A stretch of 21,067 bases of DNA, from NCBI GenBank assembly GCA_049999725.1, contig JBNGIS010018426.1:1-21067 (forward strand), given 5' to 3'. This document shows positions 1 through 9,102 of this stretch, one piece after another. This stretch comes from Haplomitrium mnioides. Taxonomy: Eukaryota > Marchantiophyta > Haplomitriopsida > Calobryales. Both the position numbers and the translations under genes were made by a program. Every line of letters begins with the position of its first letter. Position 1 is the first letter of the stretch. The notes below the pieces were generated by a model. It did no database searches. It saw nothing but the letters and a program-made list of their open reading frames with translations, and was not told the origin of the DNA.

Positions 1-491
1 GAACTATGATACGTTTCTGTAAATGCTTCGTTGAGCTGTGAAATATTTTTAATTGTTGGAACCTTTTTAAAAGCCTACATTCACTTTTGTTTGCATGGAT
101 TTTCAACTTAATTTGAAAGCTTCCTTTCTTCTTGACGTTGTATTTGAACCTCCTAAATCGATGCAATGTTTCTTTTTGTTTGTTTTTTTGTTTACCATTG
201 CAAACTCATTCCCTTGACTTCTAGACCCCTTAGTCTTTTTCTTTGTGTTTTGTAGTATTTTTCCAACAAAAAAGTTTGAAAGAGCACTATGTGTACGTGC
301 GCCTCAAGTTTGTATAATCAAACATATTTCAAAATAGTTTCTTTGAACGTGTAATTAAGCTTTTGCGCTTATAATTGTAATCAATGATAAATGTAAATTT
401 TTGATGAAAACTTACCTTAATTTTTATGATTTTAAACAAATTCGAGTTTTCAAATGTTTTCGTAAAAACTGGTAATATTGATTGATTTTGC
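1..491. other. AT-rich sequence without a recognisable gene
   Basis: This is low-complexity AT-rich DNA with T-rich runs. No frame shows a protein family I know, and no tRNA or rRNA is visible. The open frames that cross into the N run to its right are artefacts of translating Ns. Confidence 0.6.
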
Positions 492-591
492 NNNNNNNNN
501 NNNNNNNNNNNNNNNNNNNNNNNNNNNNNNNNNNNNNNNNNNNNNNNNNNNNNNNNNNNNNNNNNNNNNNNNNNNNNNNNNNNNNNNNNNN
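492..591. other. Assembly gap (100 Ns) flanked by an identical 47-bp sequence
   Basis: Exactly 100 Ns, the conventional placeholder for a gap of unknown size. The 47 bases immediately before it (445-491) are identical to the 47 bases immediately after it (592-638). This is what two overlapping contig ends look like when a scaffolder has placed them next to each other without merging them. The true gap may be zero or negative in length. Confidence 0.95.
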
Positions 592-785
592 AGTTTTCAA
601 ATGTTTTCGTAAAAACTGGTAATATTGATTGATTTTGCGTAACGAAATTGACTTTTGCTCTATTATGGTTGCTGAAATGACCAAAAACAATCCCCAAAAA
701 CTCATGTACTTTTTGGTTTTCAAAATTTTCCTCGTTTTTGATGTTTTTTGATATGAAAAATCACAATTTTTCCCAAAAAAAAAAA
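592..785. other. AT-rich sequence, no gene
   Basis: This begins with the repeated 47 bp from the other side of the gap and ends in a run of 12 A just before the GTAGCGG repeat. No coding potential is recognisable. Confidence 0.5.
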
Positions 786-832
786 AGTTCCTGTTCTGAG
801 TAGCCTGTTCCTAGTTCAAAGTAGCGGCCGTT
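786..832 (-). repeat. GTAGCGG repeat, copy A (inverted relative to copies B and C)
   Basis: Read on the plus strand it contains GAGTAGCCTGTTCC, then AGTTCAAAGTAGCGG. The reverse complements of copies B (3577-3622) and C (21023-21067) show the same layout: an AGTAGCGG-like word, about 14 bases including TTCAA, and a second AGTAGCGG. Copies A and B point towards each other, so they look like terminal inverted repeats of a 2.8-kb segment. The outer part of copy A is more diverged than that of copy C. I do not recognise the family. Confidence 0.6.
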
Positions 833-1619
833 TTTAGTCTATTCTAGAGGAATCTCTATAAAGTCATTAATACTAAATCAATTTTCCTGTACTATACCTT
901 GTTGGAAAGCTTGTGAAGTAAGCTTTTTACCCATATAATAGTATTTGTATTTTACAATCTTTAAATATTTTCTGTTTTGACTTTTCTGCACTTCACTTTT
1001 GTAACTTTGACCGGTTATAACTTCCGATTTACAAGAGCTTTTTCACTTCTATAAATTTTTACTAGCTACTTGAGCAAAATTATATTCTTACATAAAATAT
1101 TAGTTTCCAAAAATTTGTAATAAGAACACAATTTACTTTGTACTCATATCTACACATATTGAAGAAAACCGATCAAATCTAAGTTTCTCCTAATAACTTC
1201 CAAGTCTTCTCCATACTTCATCAAAATGCATCCCGTTCTATGAAAATGTTCTGATCTCATTGAAATTCTCTCAAACCATTTCATGCCTTAAAAGTCCAAA
1301 AATAGTAAAAAATCTAATTCCAATTTAACAGAACTGATCTCATTTACTCTCCATACACCTTTTTGGACAACTTTCAAATGCTTGAATTTGGATTTAAATA
1401 AGTTTGCCCCTTCTTATAAGAGTAGGAAACCAACATCTGATTCTTTATATTCAACTCATGATCATCAATTGAGCAAATTTCTAGAGTTTCTTCATTCTTT
1501 TTGCTCTATTTTGTTAATTGTTCTCTAAAAAATGAGCTTGGAGAGACATTTTCCAATCTTTTTTGTCTAAAAACCTCCTCACATATTTCCTCTCTCTATG
1601 GCGCTGCATTCTCACAAGC
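833..1619. other. Non-coding AT-rich stretch downstream of a Ty3/gypsy relic
   Basis: No coding frame is recognisable. Because it lies directly 3' of a minus-strand gypsy integrase end, it could be the relic's 3' untranslated region or 3' LTR. I found no polypurine tract or TG..CA boundary to confirm that. Confidence 0.4.
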
Positions 1620-3576
1620 ATCTTCTTTTGGGTAGTATTTCTTTAGACAATTGCCATTGATACGATGAGGTAGAGTCTCTTCATTCAATGTAGCTTAGAT
1701 CACAAATCCATTCTCAAACACATGAATCACTCAGTACAGGCAATCCCATCTAGCATAAAGCTTCCCAAGGAGCAGTTCATAACATGAATTGTAAACCAAG
1801 ACCAATTCATCTTCTTTCACTATAGTTGATCTTAAATTCTTATCATGTCTTCACTTTCACTACCACTGAATCTCTTCATTCTTCTCTAGACCTACTTTTC
1901 TTTCCCCTTCTAATTGGATAAGCTCTTGAGTTATTTCCCACATGCTTTCCTCTACTAGTTGTCTATCTAATATTTGGATTTGCAATGTAGTGACAACTAA
2001 CTCCATTGGCATAATCACATGCATTCTATAAACCAAGAAATAAGGCATTTTTTGGGCCAAAAACTTCTTTGTTGTCTGATAAGTCTAAAACAATGCTGAT
2101 GCTTTCTTATCCCAAGATATTTTATCAACAGCGACAATTTTATTCAAGATTTTACATAAGAATTTGTTAACTTTTTCGGTGTGTTGGTTTCCTCTCGGAT
2201 TGTAGTTAGTGGCTTTTAAATGCTTGATCAGATACATGTTGTTAAATTCTCGATCATTCAATTGAGGGAATACATTCCTCTATCACTGACCAAATCCAAA
2301 AGACACCCAAAGCGAGTGATGTTGTTATTTAATAAAACTTTTGCTACCACTTCTGTGGTATCCCTCTACTTTGGCTCAGCTTTTGCCCATTATGTAGCAT
2401 GATTTGTCACCACCAAGATATATTTATTGTACAACCACCTTACTACAAGCTAAATTAGTGCCACAAAATAAATTCCCCACTTCTCAAAAAGATTTTGTAA
2501 TGGCAGAATCACAGTTAATGGCTAGTGAGATGATGTTGCGGATTGTCCTATCCTTTTACATAGATTGCAATGTTTAATAAATTTGACCACATCTTTATTC
2601 AATTTTGGCCACAAATATTGACTCTACAAATTCTTTTTCACCATATTCTTTGTAGCAAAGTGACCTCCTTTGATATTTTCATATAATATTGAGATCACTT
2701 TCTTCCATTCTTCTCCTTTTATACATCTTTGAAGAACTTTATCAAGCTTTAATTTGCACAAGATTTCTCTAAATATCATATAAGGAGACATTTTATATTG
2801 AAATACCGCTCTCTTCTTTGGTGTCATTCTAAAGAGAACCACTTAATGCTTCAGATAATCAAAAATACCATTTAATTCCAATTCCTCCAAAGCTTCAAAA
2901 AGGTGTTCATCTGTCAGCTAATCATCCACTCAATCCGTTTGATGGTTTGACTTCTAATCTCAATGACAAATCTACATTTGCATGTTTCTTTCTAGATCGG
3001 ACATGCACTTTAAATTCAAACTCTTGCAATAATAGAGTCCATCTATGAACTGATCTAGCTTATTCACAATAGATTAATCTTTTGGATTGATTTGGTTTAT
3101 TGACAATATACTTCAAGGCACTATGGTCTATATAGAAGATAAACAAATATCCCAACAAGTAAAGTCAAAATTTTTTAGCAACATAAATCATTCCCAATCC
3201 TTCTCTCTTTATTGTGTGATAATTCTACTTTGGTAGGGATAGTTGTTTGCTAGCATAATAAATTGAATGCTTCTTTGTTTTTCTCGTTTTTTAACTCAAT
3301 ACTACTCCAATCACAGTTTTTGATGTATAAACATAAATGTAGAACTTTTTTTGTCTAATTTAATATCACCATTATGGAAGCAGTGATCAATTTTTGCTTT
3401 TCAACTCCTCAAATGCTTTCTAACATTCTTTTGTCTATTTCTATTCCTCAGATTTTTAGAGTAATTTTTTCAAAGGTTCTGCAATCCAAGCATAATTTCA
3501 ATCATTCATCGGTAATATCCCACACAGCCAAGAAACGTGTGAGCTCCTCTAAGATTTATGAGAATTGGAAAATCCA
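1620..3576 (-). pseudogene. Decayed Ty3/gypsy pol relic: end of RT, RNase H, integrase
   Basis: A heavily broken minus-strand pol can be followed through several frames. Near 3560-3510 there is FLGCVGYYR, the usual end of the gypsy RT. Near 3140-3060 there is DHSALKYIVNKPN, the RNase H end. At 2842-2624 a 72-codon frame ends in GGHFATKN, typical of the integrase zinc-binding domain, followed by a C-x2-C pair. Near 2480 lies FEKWGIYFVALI, where the first catalytic Asp (usual form WGLDFVG) is replaced by Tyr. Near 2180 is GNQHTEKVNK, which keeps the catalytic Glu. At 2060-1860 is the PYFLVYR segment, and at about 1800-1630 the integrase tail ending RINGNCLKKYY. It is a different lineage from the large elements to the right, with a conventional plant gypsy integrase tail and no PHD finger. 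Its 5' part is missing: the relic stops abruptly at the GTAGCGG repeat (3577). Many stops and frameshifts make it non-functional. Confidence 0.8.
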
Positions 3577-3622
3577 ACAACCGCTACTTTGAATCAGAAA
3601 CCGCTATTGAGTTCTTGTTTCA
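3577..3622 (+). repeat. GTAGCGG repeat, copy B
   Basis: Contains CCGCTACTTTGAATCAG and CCGCTATTGAGTTC, closely matching copy C at the right edge and inverted relative to copy A. It directly abuts the point where the gypsy pol relic is cut inside its RT. Confidence 0.65.
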
Positions 3623-3954
3623 TTTGACGTTCACAAAAACCAATTTTCAAATTTTAGCATAAAAAATAACCAATCTAATGCTAGTAATTATTTTTGCAAA
3701 AGAAAATGTAATTTTTTACATCCAAAATTTTTATTTCACTTAAAATTTGTATTAAAAATATATTTTTATGAGAATTTTTTCAAAGTTTCTTTCACAATTT
3801 CTTTTTTAAAAAGGATGAGCATCACCAAACAGAATATACACTAAACTTACAAGAAAATTGTTGTTAAATATATTCAAGTTTAACAATGATATTTTTAATT
3901 TCAAAAATTGATCAAAACATTCGAATCTTATTTGAAACATATTCAATCAAAAAG
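3623..3954. other. AT-rich spacer with a word that recurs beyond the minisatellite
   Basis: No gene is visible. Two words here, ACAAAAACCAAT (about 3633) and TTTTGCAAAAGAAAATG (about 3692), occur again in the same order at about 4420 and 4451. The minisatellite therefore lies between two related flanks. Confidence 0.5.
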
Positions 3955-4336
3955 CGATGCTTATGCGTACAAGGACTTTGAACTGTAGTCTTAAAGCTTA
4001 TGCATGTAGAGACTGCTAAAGCTTATATGCACTTGGAATGCTAAAGCTCATGCGTGTGTGGAATGTTTAAGCTCTTGCGTGTAGGAACTTTGAGCTAAAC
4101 CCTAAGGTGTATGCGTACATGGATTGTTGAAGCCCATGTGTGAATAGACTACTGGAGCCCATGTGCACATAGACTACTAAATCCTATGTGTGCAAGGATA
4201 GCTAAAGCCCAAGCACGTCTGGTTTGCTAAAGCCCATGCACTCATTGACTACTATAGCCCATACGGCATGGACTGTTGAAGCCCAAATGTGCAAGGACTG
4301 TTGAAGCCCTTGCGTGCATGGACTATTGAAACTCGC
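3955..4336. repeat. Degenerate 25-bp minisatellite, about 14-15 units
   Basis: Units of about 25 bp have the shape AAGCCCATGCGTGCATGGACT followed by a short linker such as ACTA or GTTG. Unit starts fall near 3993, 4018, 4043, 4068, 4130, 4156, 4180, 4205, 4230, 4255, 4279 and 4304. The first unit and the interval 4068-4130 are irregular. Units differ at several positions, so the array is old. It is not a CRISPR array, because there are no unique spacers. A 68-codon minus-strand frame through it is a by-product of the repeat. Confidence 0.85.
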
Positions 4337-4574
4337 GATTAAAGAAAACTTGTATAGAAGTCCAAACAAGTCAAAAGGAAACCTCCATGCTAGCATGGAC
4401 TTCGTCATTGCTAATTTTTACAAAAACCAATAGGTTTTATTCAAAAATAGTTTTGCAAAAGAAAATGGATTGTCAAGAAAATACTTAATAAATTATATTT
4501 AGAATGCAACAAGAATGAAGATCAATGACAAAATATTTTGTAAAATTAATACTTTACTATTTTTCAAAAGTACA
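4337..4574. other. Non-coding spacer; includes a 14-bp perfect palindrome
   Basis: Holds the second copy of the words that flank the minisatellite (4420-4467) and the palindrome CCATGCTAGCATGG at 4385-4398. No gene is recognised. Confidence 0.4.
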
Positions 4575-4859
4575 TCAATCTATAGCTATAGCTTTAGTCC
4601 TATCCTCTTCAAGAGGAATGGTCTCACCCAAATCAATGGCTTGAGAAGCTTTGGCATCCACAACTACAAGAGAATCTTGCTGAGACTTTCCTATCATAGA
4701 AATTGCAATAGAATCACTAGATGCACTAGTAGTATGAAGAGAAACATGCTCCTTGTGTTACACATATACAATTTGTGATTTTGTCACATCAGATGGCAAA
4801 GAAATCATTGTCAAAACTCTATGGGGAATATAAATAGACTCAGGTCTATAATATTCCAT
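4575..4859 (-). pseudogene. Possible decayed open frame of unknown origin
   Basis: On the minus strand a frame beginning MEYYRPESIYIP (ATG at 4859-4857, in the context GCCATGG) can be read for about 94 codons to a TGA at 4577-4575, with a single internal TAA after SQIVYV. The composition looks protein-like, with stretches such as DSLVVVDAKASQ and IDLGETIPLEEDR. I recognise no family. It may be a scrap of another transposon or of a host exon, or simply chance. Confidence 0.25.
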
Positions 4860-5317
4860 GGCGATGCAACTTCACATGAACTTCGAAGCATAGAAAAGGC
4901 ATGTGTTGGAGTCAGAGCAAAGATGTAAGATCCATTCTTGCTCTATTGACAAATGATCAATGAAAAAGTTGTACAAAACTTGAGGCTTTTGGTACACACT
5001 CACACAAACATCAAGTTCTAGATGTTTAAGCTTGGCCAAAACAACTGGTGTGAAGGCCCAGTTGGGGGTAGATCACAGAAAAGTTGAGAAGTAACCCTCT
5101 TGTCCAGCAGAATAGAGCATTAAAGGCTATGTATTGAAGGAGAATTGACGAAATCAAATGATACAAATTTTATGGACCTGATGAACGAAGAGTGTCAGCC
5201 GGACTTAAAGGTACTGTGTCAAAATTTTCAAAAAAATAGGTGCGTAGTCATGCAAATGCTTTGTTTTCAGTCGGATAAATAACTGATGGATGCCAAAGTA
5301 CTCATAATAGGCTCATG
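4860..5317. other. Spacer left of the element array, nothing recognised
   Basis: No frame of convincing length or family, and no RNA gene. It is the 3' flank of the minus-strand element array. A target-site duplication cannot be tested because the other end of the array is not intact. Confidence 0.4.
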
Positions 5318-5492
5318 TGTCATGAGATAAAGAGAAATGAACATGCCACATCAGAAGCCTGGTTTCATCAATGGGCATTTAAACAAAAGCCAAACTGAAC
5401 TCAGCATTATAGTCACAATGCATAAACAAAAATCACAACAGCCTTACATAGAAGCACAGAAAAGCAAGGGAAAGTATGTGGTCCCCATTATC
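5318..5492 (-). repeat. LTR end repeat R1 of the left LTR
   Basis: Direct repeat of 5924-6098, the same length, with roughly a dozen substitutions and no indel that I see. It lacks the 16-17-bp extra block present in both corresponding repeats of the right LTR. Confidence 0.75.
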
Positions 5493-5884
5493 ATAAAAGG
5501 ACTTTGTAATAAAGTGCATATAGAATGTAAAATGTAATGTATAGCATGTAGTGTATTGTATACTAGTGTAGACCAGTGCCATGCCATGAGGTGCTCGGAG
5601 CATCTAAGGAATCAAAACTAAATGTGTGGGGCAATTCTATGGGTTGTGTTGCCATAGCACTGCTCTCCAAGCTAAGATTCAAGAAAAACTAAGAAAGAAG
5701 AGGGAGAGCCAGCCCCAAGTAGCTCATGCTAGTTCTATGTTCTTCTAACAAAAGCAGTTGCTTCAAGAACAGCCCTCACCTTGCTATAAGAACATTAAAC
5801 CTGAATGTACTCTTACTCAGTCTAATAGCATCTAATAGAATGCATATAAGCTAACCTACAATCCTAGCTGGAATAGGGAGGAGT

Positions 5885-5903
5885 GCTGATGTGCAACATC
5901 AGC
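5885..5903. other. Perfect hairpin in the LTR core
   Basis: GCTGATGT, loop GCA, ACATCAGC: an 8-bp perfect stem. The same 19 bases recur in the other LTR at 14515-14533. A second palindrome, CATGACA-G-TGTCATG, follows at 5916-5930; it is imperfect in the other LTR. It could act in the element RNA (packaging, 3' end formation) or be incidental. Confidence 0.5.
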
Positions 5904-5923
5904 CATGTATTCCTACATGACAG

Positions 5924-6098
5924 TGTCATGACATAAAGAGAAATGAACATGCCACATCGGAAGCCTAGTTTCATCAGTGGGCATCTAAACAAAAGCCAAA
6001 CTGAACTCAACATCATAGTCACAATGCATAAACAGAAATCACATCAGCCTTACACAGAAGTAAAGAAAAGCAAGAGAAAGTATGTGGTCTCTATTATC
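5924..6098 (-). repeat. LTR end repeat R2 of the left LTR
   Basis: Partner of 5318-5492. It adjoins the polypurine tract, so on the minus strand this copy forms the start of the LTR. Confidence 0.75.
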
Positions 6099-6106
6099 CG
6101 CCCCCC
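6098..6106 (-). promoter_or_regulatory. Polypurine tract of copy 1 (plus-strand priming site)
   Basis: The minus strand reads GGGGGGCGG directly 5' of the LTR start. Copy 2 has a longer version at the equivalent place. In LTR elements this tract primes second-strand DNA synthesis, and its place between the coding end and the LTR fits. Confidence 0.65.
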
Positions 6107-6128
6107 TTAGACCGTAGCATGTAAAGGC

Positions 6129-7599
6129 TTAGTGGTTTGAGGATCTGCTGTCCGTTGAAGAGCATGAAGCACAAAACCAGAGACCTGGAGGAACTTATGT
6201 AATCTGCGGCTACAAGCAAAACATATGATAGCCACCATTGCAATGGTCACATAGCAGCATCTGATCAGCATCATCAATCCTGTGACACACTTTACAAGGG
6301 TAATCAGCTGGTGGAATCCAATTTGAGGTGACAATGGTTGGATCTAGGTTAGGCAAATGACAAGGAGCACAATTCTTAGAATGATCCTTGATGGTGCGGC
6401 CATCTGCCCCTTGCAACTCCAGAACTTCTGAGGGGTTGAGAGACTTCACTTGCAGAATGATACGACTAGCAGATGTGTCCAAGGTGTCATTGGGTTGCCG
6501 CAGGAGATAGACAAAGTCACCAACCTCAAACTTTCTCACCTTGGGCTTGAAACTGCCCCCTCGTGTGTGCATATCTCAAAGTTTCATGGTGTTGTGCAAT
6601 ACAAAGATTCTCCATAGCCATGGGCATGACTCTTTTGAAGAGAGAAGCCCTCTCTGATATGACAGTGGACAAGGTCATAGCTGAATCTAAATCCACCACT
6701 AGCAGCATCTAAGAAACAATGGCAGATGGAGGAATGGGATGTCGACCAAACAAGAGGAAATAGGGTGAGAAATTAAACAATGAGGCATGCTTAGACATCT
6801 TGTACCCTATGGAAATGTATGGTAGTGCCAAGTCCCAATCTTCTTTGTTCTTGGTTAAACAAATCTTTCACAATCCCCGTTTGAAAGTTTGCACCATCCG
6901 CTCTGCTAGGCCATCTGCTTAAGGATGATCTCTTGAAGTTCTGCGATGATCAATGAGTGCATGGTCTAAGAGCTCTTGAAACTCTCCTATGAATTCTGAA
7001 CCCTGATCAGTAAGACATTTTGGACAAGCCCCGAATCTGCTAAGCACCTACTGCAAGAAAGCTTGGCTAGTACTATGTGAGCTCTTATCCGGCAAGGCAA
7101 CTAACTCAATCCATTTTGAGAAGTGCTCAATCATGATCATTATATAGAGATTGCCCCAAGATGTAAGAGGTAGCTCTCCAGCTAGATCACAAGACCAATT
7201 GTAAAATAGACCCTTGATAGGTAGTGGATGAAGAGTAGATTGCCTAGATGAGAAGGGAGTGCGCACCCTATCACATTGTTCACATCAAGCAATCACATCA
7301 CGAATCTGAGCATACATACCTCTCCAATGATAATGAGGAGCAATCAGGCTATAGGTGTGCTTGATTCCAAAGTGCCCAAGCTCAGCATGTATCTTCTTGA
7401 CCAGGCCAACTCTCTCAGCCACAAGGGGCACTACCCTCTCTCCTTGGGGCAAGCAACGCACTAAATGATCTCCCTTCCATAAGTAACGCTTGGATCTTTG
7501 TTGGATGCGGTTTCTCAGAATTTCACTCACTTCTGGAGGGTACTGACCATGCTGAAGAAAGTGTATTGTATCATGGTCCTCCCAAATGTCCACAATGGG
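6129..7599 (-). pseudogene. Copy 1 integrase with C-terminal PHD finger (disabled)
   Basis: The integrase would insert element DNA into the host genome. In order: zinc-binding domain near 7400-7270 (LGHFGIKHT, then C-x2-C in CEQCDRVR); catalytic core with the first Asp in SCDLAGELP (about 7188), second Asp in LTDQGSEF (about 7010) and Glu in GLAERM (about 6905); a C-terminal segment KFEVGDFVYL (about 6520); and a PHD finger at 6296-6162 with CKVC, CDHC, GYHMFC and WFCASC. Breaks: stops at 7285 (TGA before CEQC), 7048 (TAG), near 6945 (TAA), near 6885 (TGA), near 6710 (TAG), a 2-nt deletion near 6570 in an AC repeat, and a TAG in the middle of the PHD finger (about 6208). Final stop is TAA at 6131-6129. 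Copy 2 retains the sense codon at most of these places. Confidence 0.88.
6162..6296 (-). other. PHD finger domain, copy 1 (interrupted by a stop)
   Basis: C4HC3 ligands CKVC / CDHC / H-x2-C / CASC are all present, with Trp two residues before the seventh ligand. A TAG after FCL splits it. Known PHD fingers mostly bind histone H3 tails (K4me0 or K4me3). The fold is certain from the spacing; the ligand is unknown. Confidence 0.85.
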
Positions 7600-9102
7600 C
7601 TAATCTACTACAGTGCAACAAAGCAAGGCCAAATAACCAGTTACTATTGATGGCTGTAATGCCATGACCTGATCGAAATCTTGTTGAGCATGTGAAAGAT
7701 CTGCAGAGGTAGCCAAAGGACTGCAAGACATAGTGTCAGCATTTTGGTGTGTAACACCAGCTTTGTGAATCACCTCAAACTCATACTCTTGTAGTATGAG
7801 TGCCCAACGAGCCAATTTGCCTGTAAGCTTGTCGTTGGTCATAAGCTATTTCAGAGGCTGGTGATCAGTGTAGAGAAGGAACTTGGTGCCATATAAGTAA
7901 GGCCTAAAATGTATTAAAGCCCAAACGACATCCAAACATTCACCTTCATAAGAGGAGTAGTTACTCTCTGCCTTATTGTTACTCTTGGAAGCATAGGCAA
8001 TAACATACTCATGCCCCTCTCCATCAGGTTGCCCAAGCACTGCACCAATATCTAGTGCACTCCAATCTGTATGTAAAATGAAAACCTGGTTGAAATCAGG
8101 CCTTTTGAGTACTGGATAATCTGATTGCCGCCCTTTCAAAGTATCAAATGCCACATGGGTTTCTTCACTCTATGGCCATGTAACATCCTTCTTCAATAGA
8201 GCATAAAGTGGATGAGCAATGGTACTGAAATCTTGCACATAGATCCTATAGTAATTACATAACCCAATAAAACTGTGCAGGGTTGATACATCAGTGGGCT
8301 TGCGCATCTCCAAAATACACACTACCTTGGACTAGTGAGCCATGGTTCCATTTGGAACAATTCTATGTCCCAAATACACCATTGATGTAATAGAAAACTC
8401 ACATTTCTTTGGATGAATCCTCAAGTTTGCCTTCCTCAATCTTCTAAACAGCTCCTCAAGATGGGTCAAATGCTAGTTAAAACCTTTGCTTTGCACCAGG
8501 ACATCATCAATATAGCATTTCAAGAAATTAGCACCTTCCAATACCTGATCCATGATTCGTTGAAAGAAGACAGCGGTATTTTTCAATCCAAATGGCATCA
8601 CCAACCATTCCCACTGTTGGTTGCCCCCATGGAAAGCAATCTTCTTGCGATTTGCAACATGAATCACAATCAGGTTGAACCCTTGACGTAAATCCACAAG
8701 GGTGAAGACATCTGAGTCTCCAATGCTGTCAAAGAGCTCCTGAGCTATTGGCATAGGATACCTGTCCTGTGGAGTTACCAAGTTCAATGGTCGATAATCC
8801 CCACACATCTTCTTTTTAGTCCACAAGCCACTAGAGTCCTTCTTAGCTGGCATCATTGTAGCTGCTACAAAATCAGAAGTGGAAGGTTGGATAAGACCAA
8901 CCTCATAGAGCTCCTTGCAACGCTCATCCACTAACTCCCACTCATGCTTACTTAGGCGGTGTTTGCGCCGATAGATGGGCTTCCCTTCAGTGAGCTCAAT
9001 GGAGAATTGCATCACCTTACACTTGCCAAGATCTTTCATAGAGAAAGCAAAGACATCCTCATACCTCAATAACAGATTGGTGATTTGATCTCTCTGTTTC
9101 TT
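7600..9102 (-). pseudogene. Copy 1 reverse transcriptase and RNase H (disabled)
   Basis: The RT copies element RNA to DNA and the RNase H removes the RNA. RT starts around RYEDVFAFS (about 9060). It contains GDYRPLN, the first catalytic Asp in LVDLRQGF (about 8694), PFGLKN, and the YIDD catalytic pair at 8514-8503. RNase H has Asp in LHTDWSALDIGAVL (about 8065), the acidic EGECL segment, Asp in YTDHQPL (about 7865), and the tail QNADTMS. This reading frame is continuous with the methyltransferase upstream: one 403-codon frame (9684-8473) begins inside the methyltransferase and ends after YIDD at a TAG. Further stops lie near 8335 and 8172 and at 7846 (TAG for Trp) and 7600 (TAG for Gln), all in the same frame, so this part is broken by substitutions only. 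Confidence 0.92.

Larger units (their letters stand above)
5318..6098 (-). repeat. LTR (3' LTR of copy 1), about 781 bp, with duplicated ends
   Basis: Homologous along its length to 13935-14746. Its two ends are direct repeats of about 175 bp (5318-5492 and 5924-6098) separated by a core of about 431 bp. On the minus strand the unit could run from T(G/A)GGGACCACATAC (near 6093) to TCATGACA (5318), close to a TG..CA boundary; here the first G is mutated to A. A polypurine tract lies immediately upstream of it on the minus strand. Exact ends are uncertain by a few bases. Confidence 0.75.

Noticed and set aside
329-723. Open frames of 99-122 codons on the minus strand near the left edge
   Set aside because: They exist only because 100 Ns were translated; the two flanks are the same 47 bp.
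775-787. Poly-A run as the tail of a non-LTR retroposon
   Set aside because: Only 12 A, with no upstream LINE or SINE features; it is more likely a simple run.
3955-4336. CRISPR-like array
   Set aside because: Units are contiguous and diverged, without constant repeats separated by unique spacers, and the context is a plant-type nuclear genome.
6210-6334. Frame of 75 codons at 6107-6334 as a gene (and its counterpart at 14855-15058)
   Set aside because: It is an alternative-frame reading across the PHD finger; the correct frame has all eight zinc ligands.
8413-8691. Plus-strand open frames over the element array (also 7276-7464, 9562-9777, 10214-10465, 12699-12965, 17070-17348, 18231-18446, 18880-19185)
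   Set aside because: They are antisense shadows of the minus-strand polyprotein, recurring at matching places in both copies and showing no family features.
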